A DNA stretch of 64,000 nt from Triops longicaudatus. Lineage: Eukaryota; Arthropoda; Branchiopoda; Notostraca; Triopsidae. This document shows, in pieces, positions 12,801-24,766 of the stretch. Both the position numbers and the translations under genes were made by a program. The DNA lies in assembly GCA_022885665.1 (NCBI GenBank), contig JAGQDJ010000174.1:47813-111812 (forward strand), in the 5' to 3' direction. Position 1 is the stretch's first letter. Each line of letters begins with the position of its first letter. The notes under the pieces were generated by a model. It ran no database searches. It was not told the DNA's origin and saw nothing but the letters and a program-made list of their open reading frames with translations.

Positions 12801-15538
12801 TATTGTGCGTGCTAAGCAAAAACATTTACAATGTTGTTTAGTGCACGGTCATCGACTTACGCGGTAAGCCCGCCTTAAAGCACAGATAGAAGCTAGTGAT
12901 ACTTTAAATCAATTTCACGAAACGCCTCCTAATCCGTAAAAAAATTGCTCATTAAAATGATTATCACAGTGAGAAGGCACTGTTTTGAAAAAAAAAAATA
13001 ACGTCACACGCAAATGCATACTTTGTAACTCACATGGCAAGTATTCGCTTTACGCGGCATTAGGCGCATCGAGCTGAAGGAGTCAGTTCCGCGGTAAAAA
13101 AGACCTTTGTCAACGCTTTCGAACATTTTTCTTGACTTTGTCACCTTTTTTCCCCATTTTTTTTCTTAAAAAAAACAAAAAACAACAGCTTTGCCTTAGT
13201 ACAGAATTAAAAAAGAACTGTGGAACGTATATCATTGTTCTGACTTCAAGAATGACTACAAGAGAATGCTCCAAACCTTCGAAACTTGCACGGAAAGGCT
13301 TCGCTTTACGCGGAGTTATGGCACGGAACTATAGGCGTTTGCTCCGCGGAAAACGAGCCCGTGCTTGTCAGCTTGCTGGAGAACTTAGAAACTTTTGAAC
13401 TTTTTTCGTTAACTTTATACCTTATCTGAAAAGAAACTACTTTTCTATTTGAAAATAAATATTATCTTTGATGTCAAGTATCAAGGCACATGGGAAACGA
13501 ACATCCCGTCACTGCTTTTGTGGAGACTGACACCGCAGGAAAACGTTCGAAAGTTCGGCAAGTCCGCCTGCTCATATCTAACAACAACGGGATTCAAGTC
13601 AATATATTGTGTGGAACCTCGATTCATCCTAGTCATGTACAGGCCTACAATAAGTATACATAATTCCTGGGTACGGACCCCACGTAGACCCCAATCTACG
13701 ATTTTGTGGCCCGCAAAGGACTAGAAGTTGGTCAGCCCTGTCACAGATTATTAGTTTTCTGGAAAGTCTAACTTCCTGTATCAAATCTACTAAAATTACT
13801 ATAAAAGCTAATGCCCGTTAATCCAATCTGGTTAGGCACCTGGTCAGGAGTAATATACAAATACACTCATATTTTAACTTCTAATTGTGATTTCATACCA
13901 AACAACGCACATTAGAAATCTCATGCCGTAATCCTGCATTTTAGATCCCCCATTTTTATTTGTTCAAACAATCCTTATTTTCGATATTAAGCCGTTTCTA
14001 CCATTTCTAATCTTCAATATTTCAAAACTGGTTCCACTGCACGTGAACCTCAGTTACTTTTGTCCAAGCGCCGATACAAAAATACGAAATAAGCAATTTT
14101 ACATTATTGCCATTTTAAATTGTTCGAAATTATTTCGCGCATTTATGGGGTACTACGTAACTACGGAAGTAGATTTAGAGAGTACTTTACTTGAAAAAGA
14201 CGACAAGTTTGTCTTCGTTGGCTTTGGGCTGCGAAGCCGCTTGCGCCGTAGCTTTCAAAGCTCGTAGTAACGTCAAGTCTGCCAGAGCCACCTGGAACGG
14301 CTGCGTCTGCGTCCTCGAACGCTTGGATTTGCGCTCTTCAGCCGCGTCATCGGCCTTGGGCAGCTCCAAAGAACGACGCTCTCGCTCGCCTCGCGTCAAT
14401 TTCTTCTTCTTGGCCTCCACGCCCCCTTCCTCAATATGTGTCTTGCCTTCCTTAGCCTTAGACACGCCCTCTTCACCCTCTTCCTCCTTCTTCCTCTTGC
14501 GTCCTCGTTCTGCGCTACCTCCTGAAGTGCTAGGCTCCGCCTTTACAGCCTTTTCGGGCGTCTTTTCGGTCTCTTTTTCTTTCTCCTTCTCCTCTTTAAC
14601 CGGACTCACGAACTTTTCTTTCTTCGGTGAACCTGCAAAAATTCATTAAAATTTAATCTTTGACAACAAAGACGCTAAAGAGCTAAAAAATTAATTTTGA
14701 AAAATTAAATACTCGTCTGAGGCGGTCGGCCACGCTTAGGGGGCGTGATGGGTGGCGGGGGCGGGGCGCTTTTGGTGGCAACTACCACTGCTGAAGTGGA
14801 AACCGGTATTGGGTTGACTGGAGGCGGAACCAACATGGAAGCCACGCCTACCACCGGCGTCTTGGAGACCGTTGGTGGGCGTGGCGGGCTGGTTTTGACC
14901 TGCACCGGGCTGGGCGCCACCACTTGGGTGGGTTTGGACGCGACGGCGGGGCTTACTTTGTTAGCTGGAACGGAATTGGTGGTTTGCTGTTGCTGTGGTT
15001 GCGGGACGGAAGCTTCTTGGGGCGTGGCTTGCGCAGGCAAAGGCAACAGGGGCGGTGGAGGCTTAGACGGCGCCAGTGTCGCCATAGGCACTAAGGCCGG
15101 GAGCTGTTTCTGCGTCGGCGGCGTGGCTTGTGGTGGTGTCGTTGTTGCTGGGTTAACAGACGGGGGCGTGCCGTTCAGGGTCGACGCCGTGGGTGGGGCA
15201 GGTACGAGAGAAGGCGTGGTGACAGGTTTAACAGGATCGGAGACTCCGCTTGCTTCGCTTTTTTCGACCACTGGAGCAGAAATGGGCTCAGGATGGCCAT
15301 TGTTAGCGCTGGGAGGCGGGTTAGAGGAAGGAGGAGATGCGTTAGGGGGCGCCGTGGCGTCGGGGAGCGGATTTGGAGCCATACCGTTGGCTGCAGGGGG
15401 CGGAGCTAGGGTAGGAGGGATGGTAGGAGGTGTGTTGGTAGCTGGGGGCGTTGTGTTGTTGGTAGAGCCATTGTTGGCGCCAGGAGGGCTCATGCCCAGG
15501 ACGCCAACTGGGTTTGAATGGACAACAGGTGCACTCAT
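9804..15538 (-). CDS. AT-hook nuclear protein with a Tudor/BAH-like domain, 697 aa
   Basis: Seven exons join in frame: 14713-15538, 14191-14632, 11461-11624, 11215-11382, 10452-10691, 9947-10159 and 9804-9844, with intron phases 1, 2, 1, 1, 1, 1. Residues 1-265 are Pro/Thr/Ala-rich; an AT-hook core (PPKRGRPP) closes exon 1. Exon 2 is Lys/Glu-rich and nuclear in character. Residues about 423-533 form a compact conserved-looking domain (GEFLAVRNAEGSFYVCQALQ, RIRIRWLSED, YTPDFCDHTEFECIL, RTENILKRALDVEKG) whose beta-rich start suggests a Tudor- or BAH-like barrel. The tail alternates acidic Ser runs (DSESDSEEDDDEEGEEEE) with basic patches (KRRSLRSTAAPEPKKKK). The last exon, 41 nt, is short and the least certain. 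I infer a DNA- or chromatin-binding protein; I do not recognise the orthologue. It lies head to head with the LBR gene. A TAA lies in frame upstream of the chosen ATG. Confidence 0.8.
12178..12615 (+). repeat. degenerate TTAGG-like tract in an intron
   Basis: Dense, irregular TTAGGTTA, TTAAGTTAG and TTAGCTTA units without a fixed period, inside the 2.6-kb second intron of the AT-hook gene. The unit resembles the arthropod telomere repeat TTAGG. An interstitial telomere origin is inference. Confidence 0.6.
12960..13610 (+). repeat. R2 repeat, copy 1
   Basis: Collinear, in inverted orientation, with 25600-25930. Shared blocks include GCGTCACAC, ATTCGCTTTACGCGGC, TTAGGCGCAT, GGAGTCAGTTCCG and AACGTTCGAAAGTTCGGCAAG. 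No coding potential is visible. Boundaries are approximate. Confidence 0.5.
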
Positions 15539-16757
15539 TCTCTTCTCAGGGCATTGAAAACGTGTCTTCGCACGTTAAAAAGTTTGAACTCTGCGTCTGT
15601 GAGCAAGAAGCGACAATTACAAGTTGTAAAAATAGGGGATTTATTCGATTTTTACCTGCTGGCTTGTGTTTGTACCTCAAGCTTGTTTATATTCTGCTGG
15701 GGCTAATTTTTAGGCGTCACTTGAATTTATTGAACGTTTTTGGTAGCTGAGAAACACAGGTATCCAACGGTTAGCCAAAATGCAATGATACTTAATATCC
15801 TATTTTGTAAAAAGTCAACTATTGATCACTCATTTACAGATTAGTCCGCATCACTTTCCGCCATTTTCCCAAACATTCCCACGGTCCCACCCACTCACCC
15901 CCTCACCCACCTCCTAGCCAAGCTTTCAAGCTAAATTTAATTTCATCACTTGAAATAGTATTTCAAAAAAGCTCTTATATATTTACTATAATATTAATTA
16001 GAGTATTTAATTTGTAAAAATTTCCAAAATGGCTTTAAAGGTGGCATAATCTTGAAAAATAATTTCGTCAGGCCGGCAATGGTGTAACGGGAGAAATGGT
16101 AAAATTCGAAACGCGAACTAAGCTAATGAGATGTTCTCAGATTTTCTCTCAATTCTTGCATTTTACTATTCCTTTTATCGGGATAATATATTTTTAAATG
16201 TCTAAATTAATAAAAAGCCCCGTAGAAGAATGTTTCTTGCCAATGTGGAGAGTTTTAAAGAAGGTAAATAAAAGAACGCTTAGTGCTTTCATTGTCGTTC
16301 GTCGTACGCTCTTTGATGACCACCCGCGAAACGGGCGGAGCTTTGAAATAGCGTCGCTTGGGCTTGTTGGCCCAAAATTTCTCCCGCGCAGCTCTTACGT
16401 GAAATTTGAACGAGTACTCGAACACCCTAGAAGGTAAAAAAAGCATTGTCATTTTGCATTACCATTTCATTATAAACAATTTCCAGTATCACTATTACGT
16501 CATTTTACCATATTTTTCTCCGTAATGATGAGATCTAAACCTAATTTACCATTCAAAATGCCAAAGCTCATTTTCGTACTTCACTCATATTTGCATTCCT
16601 TCACCGAAAACAACGCAGTGAAATGAGCTCTTGACATTTTTCAACCTTAACGGTACGTTGCTAGGTGTTGGTTGGCTGGTAATTTAATAAGAAAATGGTA
16701 CAAAGTTAAAACTTTCAATAATTTCGTGTATTTTTATATTTGCTTCCCGTTAAAGGA
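15539..16757. promoter_or_regulatory. divergent promoter region of the AT-hook gene and LBR
   Basis: The two start codons (15538 minus, 16758 plus) face away from each other over 1.2 kb, so both promoters must lie here unless untranslated exons lie elsewhere. No TATA box in a decisive position is visible. A both-strand ORF near 16255-16452 has protein-like codon use on the minus strand (see findings) and could be an upstream exon. The rest holds no recognised gene. Confidence 0.5.
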
Positions 16758-19700
16758 ATGGAAAAGGCGACGGAGCAAGTGAAAAGGGGGCGTGGCAGAC
16801 CTCGCTCAACATCCCGAAGCCAAACCACAACTTCCGCGACGTTAAAACGAAGTCCTGGTCGCCCTAGATCCTCATCTCGCGGTCGTGACGCAGCGTCTAA
16901 AGTTTCGGCCAGCAATGGTTTCACGTCTTCCACACCTTTACGGCAAAGAAGAGCATCCCGTAGCCCCGCCCGCCGGAAAGAACAGTCTCCGGTCATTCGA
17001 GGTGTGAATTGCCTTCTTAGTTTAGTTAAATTAAGCTAGGTTTAGCTAGATTAGACTAATAAGTTTAGGTTTGATAAGTTATAATAATTTAAGTTAGGTA
17101 CAGCCATGTGAGGCTAGTTAAATTAGGTTAAGTTTAAATGAGGTTACGCTAATTTGTTAAGCTAGGTTAGATTAGCTAAGCTAGGTCATAATAGGTTAGA
17201 GAAAGCTAGGTTACGTTGTATGTAATGTTAAGCTCTTTTAGGATATTTAGGTTAGATTATTTAGGATAAATTAAGTTAGGCTAGGCTGTGTTATGCTAGT
17301 TAATTAGTTAAGTTAGGAAAGGTTCAGTTATTTTAGGTTTGATAATTAAAGTTATGCTTCGCAGGCTAGGTTAAACTACGCTAGTTTAGGTTCTTCTGTA
17401 TTTGTTAAGTTAGGATAGATTTATTTTTGGTCGGTTTGTTAAGTTATGTTAAGCTTGTAAATTTGAATTATGCTACTACTAGTTTTTAATGCACATTGAA
17501 AACTAGTTTTCAGCGTGGATTAAAACAACTATTAACTAATATCTTGACCAAACCATAAGTCGGATCTGCCAGTTAGTTTTGAAATAACTACCTGATTGTT
17601 GTAGATAATTTTCATAGGCTACATTTCCATCAGTAAAACGTTCGTTTTTCTCGTTAAGAAAATACAGAAAATGGCCCAAGTGAACCTTTAAGTCAAATTC
17701 TTGAATTAATTCTTTTCTCAAAAAAGCTGAAATGTGAGGTATTCCCAACAAGCATATTCAGTGAATTTTCTTCTAAATTCCCGATGTTCCGTAGGATGTC
17801 ACGATCCGAAACTTATTGTCGAGAACTTACGAGCAAATATTAAATATTTTTTTGCAAAATTGCTGAACCATTTACCTAGTTCTTTCATTTATTTTATTCA
17901 TTTATTTAGTTCTTCCCTTATCGCTCAGTTAGTTACACCGTAGTCTCAATCCTCTATGGACACAACTATGAAAACGCAGTACTCTTGTCATAAAGATTGT
18001 ATAATTCATTTCAGAGTGCACATCGAAGAATATAGAATCAGAAAAAACGAGAGTTATTGTCAAGGCCGTATTTAAGGGGTAGGGGGGCTTAACTCCCTGA
18101 AATATTTTCTTTGTAATGGGGAAGGTAGCGAGTTTGATTTATTTTTTGTAATAACCAGCCTATCAAGGAGTCAAGTAAAAAAAAAAATGCGAAGTCGCAA
18201 AGGAGAAAATCGCAAAGATTGAGCTAAGGTTTACTTCACGGTAAAACTGAAGAGCTATGCATACACAATCGGTTTAGTTTTGTTCAAAGTGTCGAAACAA
18301 TAGTTTTGCGTGATTCCTTTACACGTAAGGTCTTTCGCAGAACATTAAGGCTCTGTATACACAATTGCTTCATGGGAGAATAACAGGGGAATTTTCAGAC
18401 ATTACGCTGGAAAGTGGTTAAAAAATCAAAGGAAATGTTGTGACGGTAATGTTGGTGTTATATTTATATATCTAGTGTTTGAGTTTTTCTTAAAAAAGTT
18501 TTTACTAAAATTTTTAGATTACGGTTAAATTTTGCTACTTTTTCATTATAACTGGTGCCATTTTTAACTTTTTTAACTGGTGCATTTTTTATAAATGGTT
18601 TGATTTTTTAAAAAATTTTAGGGTACATATAGGTTACATTGTAAGGTACGTTAAGGTATTTTAAGGTTTTTGACTTTATTCAACAAGTGCTGTTTGTTAC
18701 AGTAACAGTCCTACCCTCCCTGAAGAAAACGATGTATCAATCTTGTATTTTTTAAAAAATACTGAAAGTTGTGTATACCGGGGCCTTAAGTTTCAACAGT
18801 GTACAAATTCTATCAGTTCACAAGTGTTCTGAAACAGCACAGTTGATTTCAAACGATCTGGGATTTTTAAGACCCGTGTGTCCATAATGGGTAGACTTGA
18901 TTTTTATTTTATTATTGTGATTTTTAATATTATTTGAGTAATGAAGGCTACATGATAGGTGATTTTGGTTAATGGCGAAAACTATTGAGAAGCACTGGTA
19001 TTTTCGCGGAACCAATCTTTGTAAATGATAGGATCAATGTTAATTAATTTAAACGAGGTAATTTCGTAAGAAAAAAGGGCCTTTTATTTTCGTTTTTCTT
19101 CTATATTTCGGCTCATTTTTAAGTAAAAGTGAAAACAAAGTGCTCTGTAAATTGCTCTGCAGAAGGACAAAAACCTTTCATTTTCGACTTGACTGTAACT
19201 TCCTGGGGGTATTTTTATTTTCAAAGTTGGTGTTCAATGTTACCCGCGATGAGTACAACTTTGAACGTGGAACACGTATTTTTATTTTAGAAGTAGCATT
19301 TGGGCGAACAATTTCTTCTTGGTGTCGTTACTGTGCATCAGTTAAACACATCTGACCATCTTATTTAAAGAAAATTACTTTAGTTATTTCAGGGGGGAAG
19401 TGAATGAAAAGAGATCGACAGAAAAAGTCGTTCCTTAAAACATATATTTCTTTACACATTCGCACTCCCTACGATTTCAACTACTGCTTTAATCTTGTCT
19501 GTCCGTAATCTTTTCGTGCGTTTTTCTTTGCAAATCGCGTCATTCCTTACCGCTTCTCGCATCCCTAGCTAGCTAACGCTCGTTAACCTCGGAACAGCCA
19601 TAAGCCACAACACAGGAAATGATCAAGATTGCTATGTAACATTAACGTCAAGTTTGCTTGGAGGCAAAGGTTGCAACTGCGTTTTGATTTAGGTAGCAGA

Positions 19701-22700
19701 AAATCTGGCCGCTTAAGTGTCTTTATATAAAAGAAAACGCCCCTTAACTACCCTAGTTGTCTTTCGGTAGTGGAAATCCAAAAAATGAAAAGTGTGCCTT
19801 AAAAGTCTCTTAAATTCAACTTCTTGCACGGAAATACATCAGGAACAAACTTGATTTTGGTGTCCTAAGAAAGCCTGTTCATTGCTGTATCTGGCGACCT
19901 TTTATTTGTTGCTTTGCGTTGCGTAGTTGAGGAGCAGTGGATAGCCTACAGTTTCCCATAAAATGTTCAAAGATGATACTTTTGTTAAATATGATACTTT
20001 TAGTGGTGCTAAGTTTGGTGAATTAAGTTGTGTTAAATATCTTAGGTTAGGTTACTTATCCAAACAAGCCAACGCGAGTCAACTTAAACTGACTGTAGGC
20101 TGTTACGTCTCTCTCCTGCACCCCCTCTGAGGCAGACTAGCTGCATATACTGTAAAACCTCGCCATAACGTACACCTGTTATAAAGGACAACCTGCTGTA
20201 GCGTACAAACACCCCCTACCCAGGGGGACAGAGGTTTTTAACCCCCCACACGAAATGTTAATTTTATAATGGTAACCATAGGCGACTACCAAGTGTAAAA
20301 AAAAATTGCATATGGACCCCCCCCCCCCTCCTGGAATCTAAGTCCTGACAGCGTACTCAAACTGAAGTCCCTTAGGTAATTCACACGTGCATTTTACTTT
20401 GGCAATAGGGAACACAACCGCTGCTAGGCGTCAACACATTGAAAAACAATCTTAGAGGGAAACTTTGTGTACCACAAGATCACGCTACTGGGACTAGCGT
20501 TGCAAGTTTTTAGAGGGGTTTCTCAAACAAATGCTTATGGTGCTATCGCACTCAAATCACTTCCACTCTCATTTGTGTTATAGTCGAAAACAGAAATAAC
20601 TGTGTTGATTCGACTATGCGTTATTTTTTTGTAAGAGGCTGCACTGCTTTTGCGGAGCGGCGTCCGTGATACGTAAAATAATAGAAATGACAGGAAATAA
20701 GAATAAAACTATCTACTAAGGTATTTCAGGCCCTGACATACAATTGGCTATAACGTAATTTTTGCCACCTGCGTGTACGTTATAAAGAGATTTTAATGTA
20801 ACCCAACTTAAGGATCCAACTTACCTCTTTAAAAAAAATCCTCGCTATTCCAGCAAACTAAAATCCCGTGAAATTGACTGGAAATCTTTCTGCAATCTAG
20901 AACACGCACCGCTATTCTCTCGGAACAGACATCCCGCGAAAACAGTAACGAACGTTCCAGTACTGTTGCACTTGTGTACCATACAATAGTGCTTTTATGG
21001 CTTTTGTAATTATTTCCTTGTATGTCTTTTTTTGTTTATTGGATTTAATTTATTGTTTTTTTTTTGTCTGTGCAGGAATGTCGCTCCGTGTAAGAAAACT
21101 GGATATGGACGTTGGTGAAAGAATAGTAAGCAATATGAACGGTCGCTCCCCGTCTCCGGACCGCAGCTTGCGCACAAAACGCGAAAGAGAACCAACTCCA
21201 ACGCGGCAGTCTGCGCGTTTGGCCAGCCAACGACTTGTTCAAGTGCCGAATAACGCTGTTGAAGCCGAAAGTAACTCCAAAGCGGCGACAAAAAAGCAAG
21301 AAGTTGTGACCAAAACGGAAGAAACGTCCCTGCCAACCATGAAAGAAGAAGCGACGTCACCACCGAGACGAGAATTCGGTGGAGCAAAGGGCGTGTTCCT
21401 CATGGGCGTGTCTTTTCCTATTATGGTTTTGTATTTCCATCTGGCGTGTACAACTGTAAGGAACCATTTTTTCTTTTAATTTTAATTTTATTATTTTCTT
21501 ATATTTTTTAGTGTTTAAGTGTGTCGCCGTGAAAACGTCTCCTTTTCTTTGTTTATTTATTTTATGTGTATATTTACTTATTTTCGAAGTTTTATACATT
21601 TTGTTTTTTAATTTTTTGCCTTTAGCGCACGTGTAAGGTAGACATTCTTCCGAAAATCCCGCATTCGCTGGACGCTTACATCACACTAGAATCATCGCTG
21701 GCGGTCGTCGGCTTTTTCTTAACTTTTGCTATCATCTCCGTACTTCCGGTTGGACCGAAAGTCAACTTTCTCAGCCGAAATGTTCGAATGACTGGTAAAT
21801 ATCACATTATAGTAATTTTTCTGTCAGAATACAAATTTTCTCGTTTTCTCAGTTTTTTTTTTTTTTTTTTTTTTTTTGTCTGCATGGTCATGTCACATAT
21901 GGTTTGTGTACAATTTTATGTACATCATTTTTTTCACATTTGTTATTATTTTTAGGTACGTTTGCGTTATTTTTCGAGTTGATGGCTTTGGCATTCATGA
22001 AATTCGGATTGGGAATCAGCGCTGTCAAGATGGCTGAGCTGTTCACGCCCTCGATTCTGCCTGCTTATCTAACGGCCTTGTTCTTGTCCTTCGTTTTGTT
22101 CTTCATTGGCAAAAATCCAGCTAATGTGCGCAACCCATCAGCGCAAACGGGTAATATCGTGTATGATTTCTTCATGGGGCGGAGCTTGAACCCGTACTTG
22201 GGCCCAGTGAACCTCAAATGTCTCTTGGTTCGCATTCTAATCCTCGGAGTGGTACGTTACCTACGCAAATGGCCTTTTTATTGTAAAGTATTTTAATATT
22301 TTTGTTTTCTTGCCCTTTGTCAGTCGTTTGTTTCCGTTGTTCAGGTTTTAATTTTATTAACGTTTCCGTGTCGAGGTCGTTTTATTCAGTTGATTTATTT
22401 GTTGATTTTTATTGGAACCAATTGAAATTGATTTCCTACGTTGCTTTGGCTTAGCGCCTGCTGTTACTTAGGTTAATGTTTTTTGAGCAACTTATTTTCA
22501 AAATTATATTTTTTTACTTCATTTTTAATGTTCTATTTAATTTACATTTCAGAGTTTAGTTTTTGCTTACATTTTCATTGATATTTATTTAAAAATCATT
22601 CGTCTATGTACAGTTTGTATTTTTTATAGTTTCTTTTCTTTTTTTATTTCATTGATTTGTAATTACTTTGTTTGGTTGCATTTTCAGGAGATTTTGATCG

Positions 22701-24766
22701 AGTATAATGGTTTCACTGTTGGTTGTGTTGTAGGTGGCGTTTAATACGATCTTCGTTTTGGCGGATTACGAGCAAAACAGCCTATTTTCGCCCACTTTGG
22801 TGTGGCTGGCCGTGTCGCAGTCGTTCTACTTGGCCGACAGCTTGTGGTTCGAGGAATCGATGCTTACCACCTTCGAAATGATGCGTGAAGGCGTGGGCTA
22901 CATGTTCTCAACGGGATACTTTTTGTACCCGTTTTTACCTACCCTGATGACGTACTTCGTTATGCGAACGAGGTAAAGGATAGGGGTTTAAGTTACGTTT
23001 AGCTCAAATCTGTTCTTTCGTAAAATGTAGGTATGACTTTTAAATTTTGTATTGTTAAATTATATAATTATAATCCTAATGAATTATTGCGAAATAATAT
23101 ATTTAACCCATTAAAATTTGTTACATAAAAAATAATCGAATTTATTCCATAATTATGTGTAAACTTAATTTTTAACGTCATTTCCAGTCACTGGAGTGGG
23201 TGTAGCAGTCTTATCCGAATTCAAGGAAAGTCAAAGTCTATTCAAAGAAGATTTGTAACGAATTTTTAAATTCAGTTCAAGGTAATTCATTTTTAATGTA
23301 AAATATGTACGTCAGTATTTTTCAGTAGCTTGCATTCACTAAGTTAGTTCTAATCTGAGATTAGTGTAATTTAAGCTAAAGTTAGGTTACCCCAATTTAA
23401 AGTTAAACTAACCAAATATAAGGTTAGGTTGAGTAAAATTAACATATGCTAGTTTAGATTTAGTTATCTAAAGATAATTTGCTTTAAGTTTAGGTTAGTC
23501 TAGTTTAAGGCAAGGATAGGTTAAATTAAGTTATGTTAGGCAAATGCGCTTCTTAGAGTGAAGGAAACTTTGACAATAGAGTGACACTTTTTCTAGATTC
23601 TGAGTTTTACCTCGGGCTTTACGAGAACAAGTGTAAAACTCGTCAATAAGGTAAATTGTTGCCAACAATAATATTTATTTGCCCTTTATTGAATGATTTT
23701 TCTATTATTTTTGCTCAAAACTATAAAATTTATACAGTAAAGCCTAGCTGTCATTTCTATTCTTTAACTATTACTGGTAATTTTAAACAAAGAGTCCGGT
23801 ATAGAGTGTACTGCGTTTTTTTTATAATTTTCTTTGCATTTCTCATGTTCTCTGTTGCTTGTTTTAGTTTTCTTTTAATTTTCTTGTCAATTTTTGCGCA
23901 CCCTGTCATTATTTTTATCGTTCATACTATTCCTTCATTATTGCATTTACAGGACCGAGTTGCCCGTTTTTGTTTTGCTCGGCATCGTGACCATGTTCGT
24001 AGTAGGCTTCTACATTTACCGTGCCAGTAACTCGCAAAAAGCTGCGTTCCGGTCGAATCCCAATGATCCCAAGATTGCAGGTGGCGCCTTTTATTCCTGG
24101 TCCAGCTGTCCTTTTATTTTCTGCTCATTTTCCTCTTTATTTTCTTCTTCACTTTCATCCCATTCGCCGTACCTTTTTGTACCTTGTCGACAAGTCCGTT
24201 TCTCAGGAGAATAATTGCTCTGTTCGTAATCACACATCTAAAAGAATAATGCGCATTGCAGGTCTGGAAACAATCCCGACAGAAGCCGGAAGAAAATTGC
24301 TCGTGGCTGGCTGGTGGGGATGGGTGCGTCACCCCAATTACTTTGGAGATTTGTTAATGCATTGGTCCTTCGCTTTCGCCACCGGAACTGCAGGTATAGC
24401 ACAAAAAAGCAGTAAAATTGATTAAGAACAGAAAATAGAAAATTAGACAATAGAATTAGTAAAGTAGGACGGAAGGAGGTCAAACTTAGAAAAAAGAATA
24501 CAAAATATTTAAGAGTAATAAAATAATCTACATGCCAAGATCTTAATATGTGTTCGCCTCCAATGAAGAGAAATGATTAATGTATATCACCGTGCTCTTT
24601 TGTAGGCCTCAATTTGACAGTTTGCTTAGTTTTCCCTATCATGACCACGGGATTACTGCTGCACCGCGCGTATCGGAATGATGTCAGGTGTAAATTGCTG
24701 TACGGCCCTGCCTGGGATCGTTATTGCCAGCGTGTTAAATCCAGCGTCTTTAAAGGGATTTACTAA
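16758..24766 (+). CDS. LBR: lamin B receptor, sterol reductase-like, 582 aa
   Basis: Eight exons join in frame: 16758-17001, 21076-21455, 21626-21794, 21956-22251, 22734-22972, 23953-24080, 24262-24393 and 24606-24766. LBR is an inner nuclear membrane protein whose nucleoplasmic tail binds lamin B, chromatin and HP1 and whose 8-TM domain belongs to the sterol C14-reductase family. The tail here (about 180 aa) is basic, Ser/Arg/Pro-rich, with two AT-hook-like cores (KRGRGRP, KRSPGRP), and has no visible Tudor domain. From about residue 180 the membrane domain follows the family: EFGGAKGVFLMG, YDFFMGRSLNP, then the ERG4/ERG24 signature GWWGWVRHPNYFGD near residue 503. The extreme C-terminus departs from the usual R-D-E-x2-C and VPYRI-x-P-x-IY pattern (here RNDVRCK and VKSSVFKGIY). 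That suggests relaxed constraint on reductase activity, as reported for insect LBR. Intron 1 is 4 kb and full of repeats. ATG 16758 is the first in frame with this tail. Confidence 0.93.
17028..17420 (+). repeat. degenerate TTAGG-like tract in LBR intron 1
   Basis: Irregular TTAGGTT, TTAAGTTAG and GCTAGGTTA units begin only about 25 nt after the exon 1 donor. No fixed period and no ORF. Same class as the tract in the neighbouring gene's intron. Confidence 0.55.
18349..18785. mobile_element. TTAA-flanked MITE, 437 bp
   Basis: Ends GGCTCTGTATACACAATT and, read inward from the right, GGCCCCGGTATACACAACTT are imperfect inverted repeats of about 20 bp. Both are flanked by TTAA (18345-18348 and 18786-18789), the piggyBac-type target duplication. 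No ORF inside, so non-autonomous. It lies in LBR intron 1. Confidence 0.55.
19047..19985 (+). repeat. R1 repeat family, copy B
   Basis: Collinear with copy A over its full length, with landmarks GAAAAGAGATCGACAG, CTACTGCTTTAATCTTG, AACAGCCATAAGCC, TAGTTGTCTTTCGGTAG and TTGCTTTGCGTTGCGTAG. The ends are more worn than those of copies C and D. It sits in LBR intron 1 on the sense strand. Confidence 0.6.
20149..20800. mobile_element. degenerate Tc1/mariner-type MITE, about 650 bp
   Basis: The left end TACTGTAAAACCTCGCC followed by ATAACGTACAC pairs with the right end, which reads inward TACATTAAAATCTC then TTTATAACGTACAC. These are imperfect inverted repeats that begin with TA. No transposase frame survives. 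It lies in LBR intron 1. Confidence 0.5.
23378..23560 (+). repeat. short TTAGG-like tract in LBR intron 5
   Basis: Units such as TTAGGTTA, AAGGTTAGGTTGAG and TTAAGTTATG with no fixed period. Confidence 0.45.

Noticed and set aside
14745..15557. 270-codon Gly-rich plus-strand ORF
   Set aside because: It is the antisense of the Pro-rich first exon of the AT-hook gene; GC-rich Pro codons leave the opposite strand open. No splice sites or domain support it.
18815..19000. hAT-like end TTGAGAAGCACTGG, also near 43285 and 58270
   Set aside because: No convincing partner end or 8-bp duplication could be paired, so no element is called.
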